41,482 nt of DNA from Candidatus Daviesbacteria bacterium (lineage in GTDB: Bacteria; Patescibacteriota; Microgenomatia; Daviesbacterales; UBA10151): positions 1-41,482 of the forward strand of contig JACOXH010000007.1 of the NCBI GenBank assembly GCA_016176415.1. Reading direction: 5' to 3'. Positions within the stretch are counted from its first letter, which is position 1. Each line of letters begins with the position of its first letter. A program made the translations under genes and the position numbers. Of the stretch, positions 31,623 through 39,149 are shown piece after piece. The notes beneath the pieces are model-generated. The model worked only from the letters and a program-made list of their open reading frames with translations, ran no database searches and had not been told where the DNA came from.

Positions 31623-33227
31623 TTAAGCGGCAACTGCATCAGGGTACCAGGCATTTTGCAGTAAAAATCTTTCTTTGTCTGTATTTCCTTTTCTTATGAA
31701 TTGAACATCTTCAGACTTAAGAGGAATCCCTCTGAAACTATCTTCCGGTCTAATCACTACAGAACCATGAGTATAGGGAATACCATCCATCATCAGATGA
31801 AAAGGTCGTCCGGCATATTTGAGACCCATTTCTGCCAATCTCCCGGCAGGCAATTGCCTTCCTTCCATATACCCAAGCAATGGTTTTTTCTGCTGATCAA
31901 CATGATTACCTGAATTCTCTTGCGGATACAGAACAGAGAAACTTTCATGATAGGCTTCTTTTACTTGTTCGGGGGTCATATTTTGAAGACCCTTAAAAAC
32001 ACATTCCGTACCATCGTAATCATTAGGGTCCCAATTACCTATCCTACCTTCCTCAACAGCAGACATAAAATCATCTGAACCAGGAAGAGGAACAACGGTG
32101 AAAGGATACCCAAGGTCTAAAAATTTGGCAGAAGTTTCAACATCTTTCCGGATACTGTCAGGAGTCTGTGGCCAGAATCCAATCATGACACCGGAACTGA
32201 CCATAATCCCTCTGCTTCGGAACCGATCTGCGATCATTTGATACATCTCCGGTTTATTCTGGTTTTTACGGGCAAGCTTCAGAACCCGCCTATCATTGGT
32301 TTCATAGCCCTGGAACACCATTTTAACACCCATATCTGCCAGATCATCTACTTCGTTAAGGATATCAGGCTTGGCATCCAATTGAACAAAAAAACTCAAA
32401 TCCCTGCCATATTTTCTTCTTAGATCGGCATTAAGTAGCTTTAAAGGTTCTTTCATGGCAGAGTAAACAAAAGACTTACGGAAATTATTATCAGTCAGAA
32501 ATATGTCGCTATAACCTCTGGCAAAAGCCTCTTCAATCCACGCCACTGCTTCATCCACATTTCTGGATCTGGGCGCGGAAACCTCCTGCCCTTCAAGTTT
32601 TATCACACAACAATAACTACAATTAAAAGGACAACCCTTACTGATTTCTAAGGCAGCCAGACGAGTAAGAGTTTTCGAATGCTCTTTAAGATCCAGAATT
32701 TTGGGAAAGGGCGCTTTACGCATATCCACCATGCCCCTTTGCCAATAAACCGGTTTCAATCTGTCCTCCATCACATCCTGAATGATTTGTCCTGCAGTAT
32801 TTTCTGCCTCCCCTACATTAAAAGGAATTCCCTCTTCCATCAAAAAGGCGTAAGTTTTTAGATCAGCCAGTGTTATTCCCGGTCCACCAAGTACGACTTG
32901 CTGACCGGCTCTTTTAAGCTGACGGGCTAAATCAATTGCTCTGGGTATTTCAAAACTTTTAGTCGGGATCCAGGTGACACTTTTTCTGGCTGTGCCATCT
33001 TTTATAATGGAGCCGAGATAACCATCCCCCCTTTCTGTTCTCTCATTAAAATGAGTTACAGCAATATTTAACCCGTAATCCCTTCCTGCTTTTTCTGCCA
33101 AGGCATGAAGTGTAGGTAAAGCAGGAGGCAACATCATTGTTGTACGGTATTGCCTTAAGGTTCTATCTTGGTTATAAGATGAAGGCATGAGAATATTAAT
33201 CTGCAGATCGTGAAGTTTTTCAGGCAT
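31623..33227 (-). CDS. B12-binding-domain radical SAM protein
   Basis: 534 residues. N-terminal cobalamin-binding-like Rossmann region with VVLGGPGITLADLK (about 112-125), then the radical SAM cluster motif CPFNCSYCC (Cys199, Cys203, Cys206) and a TIM-barrel core, DIFLTDNNFRKS. Members of this group methylate or rearrange lipids, cofactors or RNA; the substrate is not indicated. It stands alone between tRNA genes. Confidence 0.82.
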   Translation of the reverse strand: MPEKLHDLQINILMPSSYNQDRTLRQYRTTMMLPPALPTLHALAEKAGRDYGLNIAVTHFNERTERGDGYLGSIIKDGTARKSVTWIPTKSFEIPRAIDLARQLKRAGQQVVLGGPGITLADLKTYAFLMEEGIPFNVGEAENTAGQIIQDVMEDRLKPVYWQRGMVDMRKAPFPKILDLKEHSKTLTRLAALEISKGCPFNCSYCCVIKLEGQEVSAPRSRNVDEAVAWIEEAFARGYSDIFLTDNNFRKSFVYSAMKEPLKLLNADLRRKYGRDLSFFVQLDAKPDILNEVDDLADMGVKMVFQGYETNDRRVLKLARKNQNKPEMYQMIADRFRSRGIMVSSGVMIGFWPQTPDSIRKDVETSAKFLDLGYPFTVVPLPGSDDFMSAVEEGRIGNWDPNDYDGTECVFKGLQNMTPEQVKEAYHESFSVLYPQENSGNHVDQQKKPLLGYMEGRQLPAGRLAEMGLKYAGRPFHLMMDGIPYTHGSVVIRPEDSFRGIPLKSEDVQFIRKGNTDKERFLLQNAWYPDAVAA

Positions 33228-33292
33228 AAATTTTACTTATTAGGCAATCGGAGGATTATACAGGGTTTATGCAAAGCAAAGCAAGAAAAAAG

Positions 33293-33377
33293 CGGTGGGG
33301 GTGAGATTCGAACTCACGATACCTTGCGGTATACCGGTTTTCGAAACCAGCGCACTCGGCCGCTATGCGACCCCACC
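33293..33377 (-). tRNA. tRNA-Ser (CGA)
   Basis: Class II: acceptor GGTGGGG/CCCCACC, anticodon stem CTGGT/ACCGG with loop TTCGAAA, variable arm TATACC-GCAA-GGTATC, T-arm GTGAG-TTCGAAT-CTCAC, G73. Reads UCG. Confidence 0.93.
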
Positions 33378-33403
33378 CAGTTTACACTAAATATGGTGAA
33401 GTG

Positions 33404-33475
33404 CGCCCTCGGCGGGAATTGAACCCACATTACAAGATCCGCAATCTTGAGGTTTATCCATTAGCCTACGAGGGC
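33404..33475 (-). tRNA. tRNA-Arg (GCG)
   Basis: Acceptor GCCCTCG/CGAGGGC, anticodon stem CAAGA/TCTTG around TTGCGGA (anticodon GCG), T-arm GTGGG-TTCAATT-CCCGC, G73. Bacteria usually read CGC/CGU with ICG made by TadA from ACG; a G34 form is unusual. One D-stem pair (C12-A23) is mismatched. Confidence 0.88.
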
Positions 33476-33493
33476 AACCTGTGTATTGTAATC

Positions 33494-33521
33494 TAGACTC
33501 TAGTCTCTAGCAACTAGACTC
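33494..33521. repeat. Heptamer array after the 199-residue membrane protein
   Basis: TAGACTC, TAGTCTC, TAGCAAC, TAGACTC: four 7-base units directly adjoining the stop codon of the gene at 33522. Confidence 0.8.
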
Positions 33522-34121
33522 TTATCTGTGGATGTTTTCTAAGGGGAAGTGTTTTTGTAAAGATTCTGCCCATTTCTCCATTAGGCTTTTATAAGGGACT
33601 TCAACAAAGGGCAAAAATTTGGCCATGATTTTTTTGACCTTCTCCTCATCCTCAGTGCCCAAAACTATCATTAGTTGAGCCGGAAAACGCAAGCGTGTTT
33701 GAATGTGCAAAATCTTTTGCTTATCTTTTTCTTTAAACCAAAATGAATCTAAAAAGTGCCAAAAGTAAAAATCCTCACCAATGGTAATCCCCTGAGTAGA
33801 AACCCTGTAAGTAATATCGTGGGGAGGCACAAAAGCTAACACATAAGCTACAAAAGCAAAAGCCAAAATTACCCCCACCAGTAAGAATTCCTGTATTAAA
33901 AAGGCAATTAATACCAAAAGTATCACTAAAACTGCAATGGTGGTGTAGTAGGAACGGTCCTTTTTTCTGAAAGGCCTGGCAGGAGCTTCCCACTCAAGCA
34001 GGGTTTTAATCTCTTCTGCCTCCATCATTTTAGGGGTAAAAAATTCAGGTCCCATCTCCTGTGGGTCAAGTTGAGGTTGTTCCTTTCTAGGGGGATTCTT
34101 TTGGGGAGCTTCTTTGGGCAT
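33522..34121 (-). CDS. Two-helix membrane protein, function unknown
   Basis: 199 residues: a Pro/Gln-rich N-terminal cytoplasmic tail (MPKEAPQKNPPRKEQPQL), two membrane segments (TTIAVLVILLVLIAFLI and LLVGVILAFAFVAYVLAFV) and a soluble C-terminal domain (VSTQGITIGEDFYFWHFLDSFWFKEKDKQKILHIQTRL) of the kind seen in bPH-like or YdbT-type proteins. No certain family. Its 5' end is adjacent to a tRNA cluster. Confidence 0.6.
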   Translation of the reverse strand: MPKEAPQKNPPRKEQPQLDPQEMGPEFFTPKMMEAEEIKTLLEWEAPARPFRKKDRSYYTTIAVLVILLVLIAFLIQEFLLVGVILAFAFVAYVLAFVPPHDITYRVSTQGITIGEDFYFWHFLDSFWFKEKDKQKILHIQTRLRFPAQLMIVLGTEDEEKVKKIMAKFLPFVEVPYKSLMEKWAESLQKHFPLENIHR

Positions 34122-34160
34122 ATGCCTTTAGTGTAACTTTAAATACACATACTGTAAAGA

Positions 34161-34229
34161 GCGGAGAGGGTGAGATCTTTGCTTCGCAAAACATAGTTTC
34201 TTAAAGAAACTATGAGCGAACTCAATTAG
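34161..34229. repeat. Degenerate tRNA-Ser 3'-end copy with hairpin
   Basis: GCGGAGAGGGTG-A-GAT (34161-34175) resembles the 3' end of tRNA-Ser(GCT). It is followed by a near-perfect hairpin CATAGTTTCTT/AGAAACTATG and GCGAAC, the same layout as in the modules at 26391 and 34314. Confidence 0.6.
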
Positions 34230-34311
34230 CGGAGGAAGAGGGATTCGAACCCACATGTCCTTGCGGACCCCAGTTTTCAAGACTGGTGAGCCACCATTGC
34301 TCAATTCCTCC
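34230..34311 (-). tRNA. tRNA-Ser (TGA)
   Basis: Class II: acceptor GGAGGAA/TTCCTCC, D-arm GAGC/GCTC, anticodon stem CAGTC.. around TTGAAAA (anticodon TGA), variable arm GTCC-GCAA-GGAC, T-arm GTGGG-TTCGAAT-CCCTC with one T-T mismatch, G73. Reads UCA and neighbours. Confidence 0.92.
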
Positions 34312-34313
34312 TT

Positions 34314-34440
34314 AAGCGGAGAGGGTGGGATAATACACCCAATTTCTCTTCGAGAAATTGCTGAACCGTCCTTCGGACTGGTGTTAAAACCCAATACCCT
34401 CAATTGATTCATTGCTCTGTCAAAAGACAGATCAAGAATC
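34314..34440. repeat. tRNA-Ser(GCT) 3'-end duplication plus hairpin module
   Basis: AAGCGGAGAGGGTGGGAT (34314-34331) repeats the tRNA 3' end (34441-34458), then AATACACCC, hairpin AATTTCTC/GAGAAATT (34341-34348/34352-34359), GCTGAAC and a second hairpin GTCC-TTC-GGAC. No coding region is seen. Confidence 0.75.
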
Positions 34441-34443
34441 AAG

Positions 34444-34530
34444 CGGAGAGGGTGGGATTTGAACCCACGGTCCCCTTACGGGGACAGCGCATTAGCACTG
34501 CGCCGCACTAGGCCACTATGCGACCTCTCC
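34444..34530 (-). tRNA. tRNA-Ser (GCT)
   Basis: Class II: acceptor GGAGAGG/CCTCTCC, anticodon stem GCGCA/TGCGC around GTGCTAA, variable arm GTCCCC-GTAA-GGGGAC, T-arm GTGGG-TTCAAAT-CCCAC, G73. Reads AGC/AGU. Fragments of this gene are duplicated on both sides. Confidence 0.93.
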
Positions 34531-34559
34531 GAATGCAATGAGGAGAGAAGCTCAAGGTT

Positions 34560-34595
34560 CTCCGCCGAAGGCGGAGGTTCTTATGCGACCTCTCC
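34560..34595. repeat. Palindrome and tRNA-Ser(GCT) 5'-end copy
   Basis: CTCCGCC-GAA-GGCGGAG (34560-34576) followed by TATGCGACCTCTCC (34582-34595), identical to the 5' end of tRNA-Ser(GCT) at 34517-34530. The palindrome resembles that beside tRNA-Asn (26511-26527). Confidence 0.75.
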
Positions 34596-34643
34596 AGCAC
34601 GTCAATTTTATCAGTATCAGGGGTAATTATCTAGCTGGAGGCG

Positions 34644-35342
34644 CTATCGCGCTAAAGTTAGAGCCCAGACTTTTTTGGCGCCGTTTTTCTTTAAGATATA
34701 GCTGCATTCTCGCAAGGTTGAACCTGTAGTCCAGACATCATCAATAAGCAGGATATTAGGAAATTGGGATATTGAGATATTAAGAGAAATTGCAAAAGCA
34801 TCTTTAATATTTTGGTGGCGGTCGTAACCCTTTAGTTTCACTTGTGGTTTGGTATAACGTACACGCTTTAAAGCTTCACAGTAGTCTAAACCCAGCTTTT
34901 TGGATAATATCTGTCCAATAAGATTTGATTGGTTAAATCCTCTGCTGTTTGACCTCCACCAATGCAAAGGCACGCTTGTAATACCCCACCCCTCACCCTG
35001 ATTTCTTTTTATTTGATCAAAAACAAAAGGTTGATATTTTGCCCAATATTCCATCAGTATATCGACCAAGCTTTCAGCCAAACCTTTAACTCTGCCATAC
35101 TTTAATTGTTTGATTGCCTCTCTTAATGATCCCTGATAAATACCTAAACTCCAAAGACCGTCCAGTCCAAATCTTCTTTTACAAATTGGATGAGTCTGGC
35201 CTCCTATAGCCAGTTTCTCACAATTTGGACACACCAAATCTGTCTGTAAAATGTTGGTTATACAATCTTTGCAAAAATATGTATCAAGCGTCTTACAACC
35301 AACACATTTTTTGGGAAAAAGAAGATCTAAAATGACATTCAT
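34644..35342 (-). CDS. comF: ComF-family phosphoribosyltransferase-like protein
   Basis: 232 residues: an N-terminal zinc-ribbon-like region (FPKKCVGCKTL, FCKDCI, CPNCEKL), IYQGSLREAIKQLKYGRV, VPLHWWRSNSRGFNQSNLI and the PRPP loop LLIDDVWTTGSTLRECS. ComF proteins are needed for uptake of transforming DNA in competent bacteria, although in CPR they may serve purine salvage. The linker LNISISQFPNI is encoded by an octamer array (34751-34782). Its start codon abuts a dispersed repeat (35343). Confidence 0.88.
   Translation of the reverse strand: MNVILDLLFPKKCVGCKTLDTYFCKDCITNILQTDLVCPNCEKLAIGGQTHPICKRRFGLDGLWSLGIYQGSLREAIKQLKYGRVKGLAESLVDILMEYWAKYQPFVFDQIKRNQGEGWGITSVPLHWWRSNSRGFNQSNLIGQILSKKLGLDYCEALKRVRYTKPQVKLKGYDRHQNIKDAFAISLNISISQFPNILLIDDVWTTGSTLRECSYILKKNGAKKVWALTLAR
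34751..34782. repeat. Octanucleotide array inside comF
   Basis: GGATATTA, GGAAATTG, GGATATTG, AGATATTA: four 8-base units in coding sequence, related to the array at 17865-17896. Confidence 0.72.
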
Positions 35343-35436
35343 GTCATTCTAAGTGTAACGAAGAATCTCTTGCGAATGCAAGAAATATTGTATCCAGAAT
35401 GAATCTGGAGATCCTTCACTAATCGTTCAGGATGAC
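35343..35436. repeat. 94-base GTCATTCT...GGATGAC repeat, copy between comF and ssrA
   Basis: About 87 of 94 positions match the copy at 36356-36449. Ends GTCATTCT and AGGATGAC are imperfect inverted repeats; inside are CTTGCGAATGCAAG and TCCAGAATGAATCTGGA, both palindromic. MITE-like, with no coding capacity. Confidence 0.88.
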
Positions 35437-35453
35437 AGAAAAAAGGTTCTCAC

Positions 35454-35482
35454 TTGATCTTACGCACAAACTATGGTAATAT
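35454..35482 (+). promoter_or_regulatory. Promoter of ssrA
   Basis: TTGATC (35454-35459), 17-base spacer, TAATAT (35477-35482). The tmRNA 5' end follows eight bases after the -10 box. Confidence 0.75.
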
Positions 35483-35490
35483 ACAACCCT

Positions 35491-35901
35491 GGGGATGTAT
35501 TGTCTCGACAGGATTGCTCTTTGAAAACTGCAAGCCGCTAAGGAAACATTAAGCGTAAAATATTGTCTCAAAACACAAACGGCAATAAACTTGTCCGTGA
35601 TGCCAAAGCAATCGCTGCTGGTATCGTAGCTGGTCTTTTTAGACCCGCCAACGCTTTCCAGCCAGCTCTCGCTTAAAGCGTCTATTTTAGAGTTCTCTTT
35701 CTGGCTAGAACCTAAAATATGTACCCAGTCAGAATGCTGCTAATCCGGTGTTGGTTGATCCTAATTAGCAAAAGACAATTCAATCATTCATTAGTTTTCC
35801 TGCTAATTGGTTACAACTGATGAATAAAAATTAATTAGCTATGCTTGTAGAAGTTTGAAAAGTTACAATTTTGGACTCGGCTCACAGCCGACATCTCCAC
35901 C
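35491..35901 (+). ncRNA. ssrA: Transfer-messenger RNA (tmRNA)
   Basis: The 5' end GGGGATGTATTGTCTCGACAGG pairs with the 3' end CATCTCC to make the alanyl acceptor stem, followed by ACC (35899-35901). Inside is a tag frame ending ...PANAFQPALA and TAA at 35674, and downstream pseudoknot-rich sequence. tmRNA rescues stalled ribosomes with SmpB. Odd points: the tag frame is long (at least 31 codons) and the T-loop near 35877 reads CTCACAG instead of TTCRANY. Confidence 0.92.
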
Positions 35902-35904
35902 TAA

Positions 35905-36345
35905 TCACTCTTTGCCGCGGAGCTCTTGTTCTACCCTGCGGACATGATCGCGCTCTTTGATTACTTTGCGCTTATCAAATTCTTTTTTAGATTTGGCCAA
36001 ACCTACTTCTACTTTAAACCTGTTGTTTTTTTCATACATGGATACAGGCACCAAAGTTGCGCCTTTGCCTGAAGTTTTTCCTATCAAAGAGTCTATCTGA
36101 TCCCTGTGTAACAGAAGTTTCCTGCTTTTTTGAGCATCATATTCTTTGTCAGATGCAGGACCGTACATTGGGATATTGGCATTTACCAGATAAGCTTCCC
36201 CGTTTAAAACCCTGACATGGCTCTCTCCTAAATCCAGTCTGCCAGCCCTGATAGATTTAACTTCAGCACCGGAGAGGACGATCCCCGCTTCCAAGCGTTC
36301 GAGGATATGGTAGTTATGTAGGGCCTTTTTATTGATAATACGCAT
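35905..36345 (-). CDS. smpB: tmRNA-binding protein SmpB
   Basis: 146 residues from the ATG at 36345 (MRIINKKALHNYHILERLEAGIVLSGAEVKSIRAG). A longer frame runs through a dispersed repeat, adding 29 unrelated residues. Conserved parts are SGAEVKSIRAGRLDLGESHVRV, the basic KSKKEFDKRKVIKERD tail region. SmpB loads tmRNA on stalled ribosomes. The gene converges on ssrA with a gap of only 3 bases to the ACC end, which places both partners together. Confidence 0.95.
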   Translation of the reverse strand: MRIINKKALHNYHILERLEAGIVLSGAEVKSIRAGRLDLGESHVRVLNGEAYLVNANIPMYGPASDKEYDAQKSRKLLLHRDQIDSLIGKTSGKGATLVPVSMYEKNNRFKVEVGLAKSKKEFDKRKVIKERDHVRRVEQELRGKE

Positions 36346-36355
36346 AAATGGATTT

Positions 36356-36449
36356 GTCATTCTGAGTGTAACGAAGAATCTCTTGCGAATGCAAGTATTA
36401 AGGTATCCAGAATCAATCTGGAGATCCTTCACTAATCGTTCAGGATGAC
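36356..36449. repeat. 94-base GTCATTCT...GGATGAC repeat, copy upstream of smpB
   Basis: Same orientation and length as the copy at 35343-35436. It lies 11 bases before the smpB start codon and could influence its promoter or leader. Confidence 0.88.
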
Positions 36450-36478
36450 AGAAGAAAAACTCAAGACGACGCTAGACG

Positions 36479-38314
36479 CTACCTTAGATCAATGGAGTAA
36501 ATTTTGCTACCTTCAAGTAAATATACCTTTTTTGTTACCTCATCTACTGCCAAATCTGTGACAGTTGAAAACTTATTTCCTGTAATTTGGCTTTTATATT
36601 CCCCAAGTTTGCTCAAAACCAAAAGTCTTGAATTACCTGAATCCAAAACATACAAATTATCAGTATCAGAAGAAATAAATATACTCTTAGGCTCTTTTAC
36701 CCCTGAAGGCAAACCTGAGTAAGAAAAATTATCCTTATCTCCTTTGGTAAAGCGCAACACCTCTCCTCCTCTTTTTAATACATAAATAGAAGATTCTATC
36801 TGTATCTTTTGGGCAGAGGCAAAATCAGCACTGGTACCTTTGGTTAAATATTCTCTTTTATCAGAATACCCTTCAGAGGTTGGCAGATATTTCCATATTT
36901 GGTTCTTTAATGTATCCAGGGCATAAACATTGCCTGCAAAACCATAGATATCAGTAATTTTCCCCCAATCCTCATCTGTTTTTGCAACAGCAGTAACTTT
37001 TGAGTTAGAGCTGTCCACCCTGATAATGCCTTTATCTTCAGAATAAACAAAAGCCATGCTTCCGTTTAAAGAAGCAAATTCAGCCTCACCCAACTGGCTT
37101 GCCCCTGCTAAAATTTTATTGCTTTTTTTGACCAAATCCACCATCACCAAAGTTTTAACATTTGGGTCCAAAAGTAGCAATTTTCCTGAAGACATACTCA
37201 AACTTTGAGCTTTAAAATCTTTTTTGACCAAATCCAGATCCAAAAACACAGGAAAATCAGCAACAGAAGATTGTTGTAAAATTGAAGGAGTTTCATCCTC
37301 CAGCAATTTTTTGAAGTTTTGCGCTTCTACACTTTTGGTCTTAATACTTAAAGCCTGATTTATTTTGTTTTTAGCTGACTCCAGTTTATTCCTGGCTTCA
37401 GAAGGATTTAAAGCAGCTAAACCTTTGGCGCTGTTAAAATCATCTTTAGCCTGTTGTAAAGCCTGGTTAAAGTCTGTATTAATTTTTTGGTCCCTGCTTA
37501 CTTTATATTGGTAGGCAGCGCCGCCAGCAATAATGAAGAGTAAAGTAACTGCCAAAATCAACCTGCTTCTGCCGCTTTTTGGGAAATACTGACGGACTTT
37601 CCCGGTTAGAACAGGCAGCTTACTTACCAAAACTTTTACAAAGGCAAATTTTTCTTTATCAAAAACGCTTTGGAAACTTTGAGCAACTTTTTCTGGTTGC
37701 AAGTTTTGCTCTGACTCATCAGGTAAAGGAGTAATTTCCGCCTGCTCCTCTTCAATTTCTATCACCAAAGCTGCCAGACCGTCATTTTCCGATTGTGACG
37801 CGCCTATTTTTGAACCTATCTCTTCTTCAAACATTTCCGAAGGTAAATTTAAACATTTATTAAGCTCATCCCCTAAAAAAACCACCAGGCTGTTAGTTGC
37901 AAACATCACCTTATCCCCTGCATTAACAAAACCTGAAACTAGCTGACCGGAGTTACCCATAGATAAAAGCGGGGATAACTTTTCATTCCTTTTTAAATAA
38001 ACCTCAACCTGGCCTTTTCCTAAAAGGTACAGCACTTTTCCCCAAACAGAAGCCAGACACAAATCAAATTCGGTGTCAGGGAATTTCTTACCAGCTTCTT
38101 CAAAAACAGCCTGCAATTTTTGAGCAGGACCCCCTTCAGTTTCAAAGAAAAAATCTTCCAGTTCAGATAAAGCCTGTCTGCCTTTGGTGAAAGCATCGTC
38201 AGAAGACAGTTTTAACACTGCAAAAAAACCGTTCCCCTCCCTGATTTCAGAGGTAACCTGAGCAGCCTGCTGATCAGTATTTAAACCAATTACCTGCGCT
38301 ATCTTAATTTTCAT
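36479..38314 (-). CDS. PP2C-like domain fused to a membrane helix and beta-propeller
   Basis: 611 residues. The N-terminal 200 (NGFFAVLKLSSDDAF, GKVLYLLGKGQVEVYLKRNEKL, VNAGDKVMFATNSLVVFLGD) resemble a PP2C/SpoIIE phosphatase fold with weak metal motifs; then a membrane helix (LILAVTLLFIIAGGAAYQY), a helical coiled-coil stretch (about 285-345) and an extracytoplasmic region with repeated short strands ending in V-x-D-x-x-x-S/K (DIYGFAGNVYALD, IFISSDTDNLYVLDSGNSRLLVL, DLAVDEVTKKVYLLEG) like an NHL/beta-propeller. A signal-transducing sensor is plausible; the phosphatase may be inactive. Confidence 0.6.
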   Translation of the reverse strand: MKIKIAQVIGLNTDQQAAQVTSEIREGNGFFAVLKLSSDDAFTKGRQALSELEDFFFETEGGPAQKLQAVFEEAGKKFPDTEFDLCLASVWGKVLYLLGKGQVEVYLKRNEKLSPLLSMGNSGQLVSGFVNAGDKVMFATNSLVVFLGDELNKCLNLPSEMFEEEIGSKIGASQSENDGLAALVIEIEEEQAEITPLPDESEQNLQPEKVAQSFQSVFDKEKFAFVKVLVSKLPVLTGKVRQYFPKSGRSRLILAVTLLFIIAGGAAYQYKVSRDQKINTDFNQALQQAKDDFNSAKGLAALNPSEARNKLESAKNKINQALSIKTKSVEAQNFKKLLEDETPSILQQSSVADFPVFLDLDLVKKDFKAQSLSMSSGKLLLLDPNVKTLVMVDLVKKSNKILAGASQLGEAEFASLNGSMAFVYSEDKGIIRVDSSNSKVTAVAKTDEDWGKITDIYGFAGNVYALDTLKNQIWKYLPTSEGYSDKREYLTKGTSADFASAQKIQIESSIYVLKRGGEVLRFTKGDKDNFSYSGLPSGVKEPKSIFISSDTDNLYVLDSGNSRLLVLSKLGEYKSQITGNKFSTVTDLAVDEVTKKVYLLEGSKIYSIDLR

Positions 38315-38341
38315 AGTGACTAGTCACTAGACTCTTGACTC
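38314..38341. repeat. Heptamer array upstream of the PP2C-propeller gene
   Basis: TAGTGAC, TAGTCAC, TAGACTC, TTGACTC: four 7-base units beginning at the start codon of the gene at 36479 and running to within 7 bases of the upstream gene. Confidence 0.8.
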
Positions 38342-38347
38342 TTTTTC

Positions 38348-38584
38348 TTAAAGCATTCCCCATGCCAAAAAGATTAATCCTATGGCAAATCCGGCATGAA
38401 CTATAGAAAAAGCTTTAAGAATTGGAGAAACTTGAGTGATTAATGCTTGACTCATCAGGTCAACCTGTCTGACAATCATTAATGCAAATATAGCGTAAAA
38501 GGCCAAAATAATCAAAATTGAGCCTTTTATAAAAAATAAAGTTAACCCTGAATCTAAAAGATTAGCCTGGATGGTGGTTGGCAT
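38348..38584 (-). CDS. Small two-helix membrane protein (DUF5657-like)
   Basis: 78 residues from MPTTIQANLLDSG (ATG 38584), chosen because GGAAGGGGGAGAG lies just upstream; a longer frame adds 11 residues. Two membrane helices: FFIKGSILIILAFYAIFALMIV and FSIVHAGFAIGLIFLAWGML, with a short amphipathic link. Seen in CPR next to envelope genes. It overlaps the upstream gene by 23 bases and may be translationally coupled. Confidence 0.6.
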   Translation of the reverse strand: MPTTIQANLLDSGLTLFFIKGSILIILAFYAIFALMIVRQVDLMSQALITQVSPILKAFSIVHAGFAIGLIFLAWGML

Positions 38585-39134
38585 CTCTCCCCCTTCCGTA
38601 AACTTTGTGCGCTTCATCTAAAATAAAATCAGCCACATGGTGCGGCCTTGGGACAGCATGAAAATCAATATTTCTGGCATTGCCCGCAGTTTGGATAAAG
38701 ACATTACCGTAGTGAAAAATGGAGTTTAAAATTCCCCCCATTGATGACGAAGTATCTTCAATATTGCGTAAAGGAGCCACATCAATATTTTTAAAAAGGA
38801 GCGAGTGAAAATCCACATCAACAATGTTTTTGGCAGTGACAATATAAACATTAAAATACCAGTGCAGAAAACCTTCAAAAACAATTATCATCACCAGAAG
38901 ATAATTAATAATTAAAAAAAGTATGGGGATATTTTGAGGAATATTTGATAAATCAAGGTTTAATACTTGTAAAGCTTTGGGCACAAAAAAGGGCAATATA
39001 AAAAGCAAAACTGCAGATACAATCCATTTTAAGTTGGTGATAGGATGAGCGCGCAGTAAAAGCAGGATCTTTTCATCTGTGTCCTGACCTTCAAAACGCA
39101 GATTGGTAGGATGTTCTACGTACGCTGAAAGCAT
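38562..39134 (-). CDS. Membrane protein with a bacterial PH-like domain
   Basis: 190 residues: a soluble lead, two membrane helices (LKWIVSAVLLFILPFFV and ILFLIINYLLVMIIVFEGFLHWY) and a C-terminal bPH2/YdbS-like domain (YIVTAKNIVDVDFHSLLFKNIDVAPLRNIEDTSSSMGGILNSIFHYGNVFIQTAG). Such proteins are tied to envelope homeostasis but their precise task is unknown. TATACT is nine bases before the ATG. Confidence 0.72.
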   Translation of the reverse strand: MLSAYVEHPTNLRFEGQDTDEKILLLLRAHPITNLKWIVSAVLLFILPFFVPKALQVLNLDLSNIPQNIPILFLIINYLLVMIIVFEGFLHWYFNVYIVTAKNIVDVDFHSLLFKNIDVAPLRNIEDTSSSMGGILNSIFHYGNVFIQTAGNARNIDFHAVPRPHHVADFILDEAHKVYGRGRDANHHPG

Positions 39135-39149
39135 TTCAAGGCAAGTATA

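Noticed and set aside
34128-34442. 104-codon reverse frame
   Set aside because: It passes through tRNA-Ser(TGA) and the tRNA-fragment modules and is non-coding.
36346-36432. N-terminal extension of SmpB
   Set aside because: Encoded by the 94-base dispersed repeat, and not similar to SmpB; the true start is at 36345.
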